This document shows positions 62,588 through 64,000 of a stretch of 64,000 nucleotides of DNA, piece by piece. This stretch comes from Ignavibacteria bacterium (GTDB lineage Bacteria > Bacteroidota > Ignavibacteria > Ch128b). The stretch spans positions 1,225,231 through 1,289,230 of the forward strand of contig JABLYA010000001.1 of NCBI GenBank assembly GCA_013177855.1. Direction: 5' to 3'. Made by a program: the position numbers and the translations under genes. Every line of letters begins with the position of its first letter. The first letter of the stretch is position 1. The notes under the pieces were generated by a model, which made no database searches, had not been told where the DNA came from, and was given only the letters and a program-made list of their open reading frames with translations.

Positions 62588-64000
62588 ATCTCCTCTAATT
62601 CTTTCTCAAGCAATTGTTTTTGATAAATTCTAAAATAAATACCTTCGAGTTCGAGTAATTCTTCGTGTGTTCCTTGCTCGGCAATTAATCCGTTGTCAAT
62701 CACGATAATCTGATCCGCATCTTTTACTGTCGAAATTCGATGACTTATGATAATTGAAGTCCTGCCCTTCATAAATTCTTTGAGATTTTTCAGAATTATC
62801 TCTTCAGTATTTGTATCGACAGCTGAAAGACAATCATCAAGAATTAAAATCTTTCCACCCTTTGCAACAGCTCTTGCAATCGATGTTCTCTGTTTCTGCC
62901 CGCCCGATAAAGTTATGCCTCTTTCTCCAATAATTGTATCAAGACCATTCGGGAATGTTTCAATGTCTGGAATAAGATGAGCAATTTTGACAGCTTCATT
63001 TACTCTTTGATTGATAAATTCTTCAGGTAGATCAATCAAACCATAAGCAATATTATGTTTCAAAGTGTCAGAAAATAAGAATGTTTCCTGAGGAACATAA
63101 GAAGTTTCGTTCCTTAAAACTTTCAATGGAATTGTTTTAACATTATGCCCATCGATTAAAACTTCACCTTCAGTTGCATCATAAAATCTCAGGATGAGAT
63201 TGATCAAAGTCGTTTTCCCACAACCTGTGTGACCAATTATCGCATAAGTGGATCCAGCGGGAATTTTTAGATTAATATTTTTCAATACGAAAGGTAGATT
63301 TTCACGATATCTGAAAGAAACATTCCTAAACTCAATTTCACCCCGCAATTTTTCAATCGAATAATTAGTCTGATCAGTGTCTTTAATTTCCGGTTCAATT
63401 GCAAATAGTGCGTTCAATCTTTTTTGAGAAGCCGCTGCCTGTTGAGTAAGGTTTGTTATCCAGCCAAAAGCAATTGCGGGCCAAATTAAATATCCCATAT
63501 ACAAAACAAATGCTGTTAAACCACCAAGAGTTAATTCTCCATCAATTACCCTTAAACTTCCATACCACATTATTATAATGATAGAACTGCCAATAATAAA
63601 TAATAAAACCGGATGAAAAAGTGAATCGATTTTGATTTTATTTAAGTTCTTTCTGAAATATTCATAACTCAATTTTTTAAAATGATTAATTTCCGATTCT
63701 TCTCTCACATAAGCTTTGATGATCCTTATTCCTGAAAGATTTTCTTGAGCTTTTGAAGTTAAAACCGAGAAGTGTTCCTGTATCTTTGTGAAAAGAATAT
63801 GGATTTTCTTACCAAAATGATAAACGAAAAACGACATTATTGGAAATGGAAGCAAAGATAAAAGTGAGAGTTTTAAATCAATTGAGATCATCAATGCGAG
63901 AGTAAAAACAAAAAGAGTGAAAGTATCTACCGAATACATAACAGCAGGACCGACGAAATTTCTCACAGCGTTAATATCATTGGTAGCGTGAGCCATAATA
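62584..64000 (-). CDS. ABC exporter subunit with degenerate catalytic site (partial)
   Basis: About 470 residues visible; the gene runs beyond the right edge, so its N-terminus is missing. The ATG at 63996 is internal: the residues around it (ATNDINAVRNFVGPAV) are the coupling-helix region of an exporter membrane domain. The ATPase has Walker A GHTGCGKTT, signature LSGGQKQR, Walker B ILILDDCLSAVD and switch ISHRIS. The residue after Walker B is Asp rather than the catalytic Glu, the hallmark of the inactive site of heterodimers (as in TM287). It overlaps its partner by 4 bp. Confidence 0.92.
   Translation of the reverse strand, partial: IMAHATNDINAVRNFVGPAVMYSVDTFTLFVFTLALMISIDLKLSLLSLLPFPIMSFFVYHFGKKIHILFTKIQEHFSVLTSKAQENLSGIRIIKAYVREESEINHFKKLSYEYFRKNLNKIKIDSLFHPVLLFIIGSSIIIIMWYGSLRVIDGELTLGGLTAFVLYMGYLIWPAIAFGWITNLTQQAAASQKRLNALFAIEPEIKDTDQTNYSIEKLRGEIEFRNVSFRYRENLPFVLKNINLKIPAGSTYAIIGHTGCGKTTLINLILRFYDATEGEVLIDGHNVKTIPLKVLRNETSYVPQETFLFSDTLKHNIAYGLIDLPEEFINQRVNEAVKIAHLIPDIETFPNGLDTIIGERGITLSGGQKQRTSIARAVAKGGKILILDDCLSAVDTNTEEIILKNLKEFMKGRTSIIISHRISTVKDADQIIVIDNGLIAEQGTHEELLELEGIYFRIYQKQLLEKELEEI

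Overview
The window comes from an AT-rich Gram-negative bacterium of the Bacteroidota/Chlorobi/Ignavibacteria group, most likely an Ignavibacteria-type organism. The clues are a PorV-family protein and three secreted proteins with type IX secretion (T9SS) type-A C-terminal tails, SusC-like TonB receptors, split RfaE heptose enzymes, a clade-II-like nitrous oxide reductase accessory cluster, and candidate -7 promoter elements of the Bacteroidota TAnnTTTG type. The assignment to class is an inference from gene content. No ribosomal RNA is present.

Layout. 1-9.6 kb (+): the downstream part of a nos cluster: nosD (cut by the left edge), nosF, a DUF1858/DUF2249 protein, two membrane proteins that share a heme-copper-oxidase-like module, a DUF59 protein, a DoxX protein, a Cys-rich small protein, a NosA/OprC-like copper TonB receptor with a CxxxM motif, nosY and an octaheme HAO-like cytochrome. 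9.6-13.3 kb: a CapA-like phosphoesterase, tRNA-Thr with two tandem tRNA-like fragments, glnA and an Lrp regulator. 13.4-22.0 kb (-): a four-gene outer-membrane/T9SS operon. 22.1-28.2 kb (-): rpsF-ssb-rpsR-rplI, membrane pyrophosphatase, pth, rplY, prs. 28.3-42.6 kb (mostly -): a lipoprotein, FmdB, a protease-propeller-barrel fusion, RNase R, TamB, RfaE2/RfaE1 and an M14 peptidase. 42.9-47.0 kb (-): rlmB, lgt, a small unknown, hisS, EIIA. 47.1-55 kb: a Rossmann-fold protein, a T9SS-secreted protein, a redox/repair cluster (OsmC, DUF971, MsrB), the methylmalonyl-CoA mutase large subunit and TsaC. 55-56.4 kb (+): a Cys-rich microprotein with a response regulator-histidine kinase. 56.4-58.0 kb: a non-coding island packed with mini-hairpin repeats. 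58.0-60.5 kb (-): a secreted glycoside hydrolase. 60.8-64 kb (-): a heterodimeric ABC exporter, cut by the right edge.

How the genes work together. The first block would import copper (receptor), deliver and mature it (NosDFY) and serve N2O respiration, with quinone-linked or heme membrane proteins alongside; nosZ itself must lie left of the window. The envelope genes (PorV, TamB, Lgt, RfaE, TonB receptors, protease-barrel fusion) build and use the outer membrane.

The least explained signals are (1) the 1.6-kb island of about 25 hairpin elements whose 5-bp stems change by compensating substitutions while loop and tail stay fixed, arranged at 54-55-bp spacing and in two mirrored composite units; (2) the tRNA-Thr locus, where two tRNA-like 5' halves with rebuilt anticodon hairpins appear to be transcribed ahead of the real tRNA; and (3) the nos-cluster membrane protein built from three copies of a module that the neighbouring gene encodes once.
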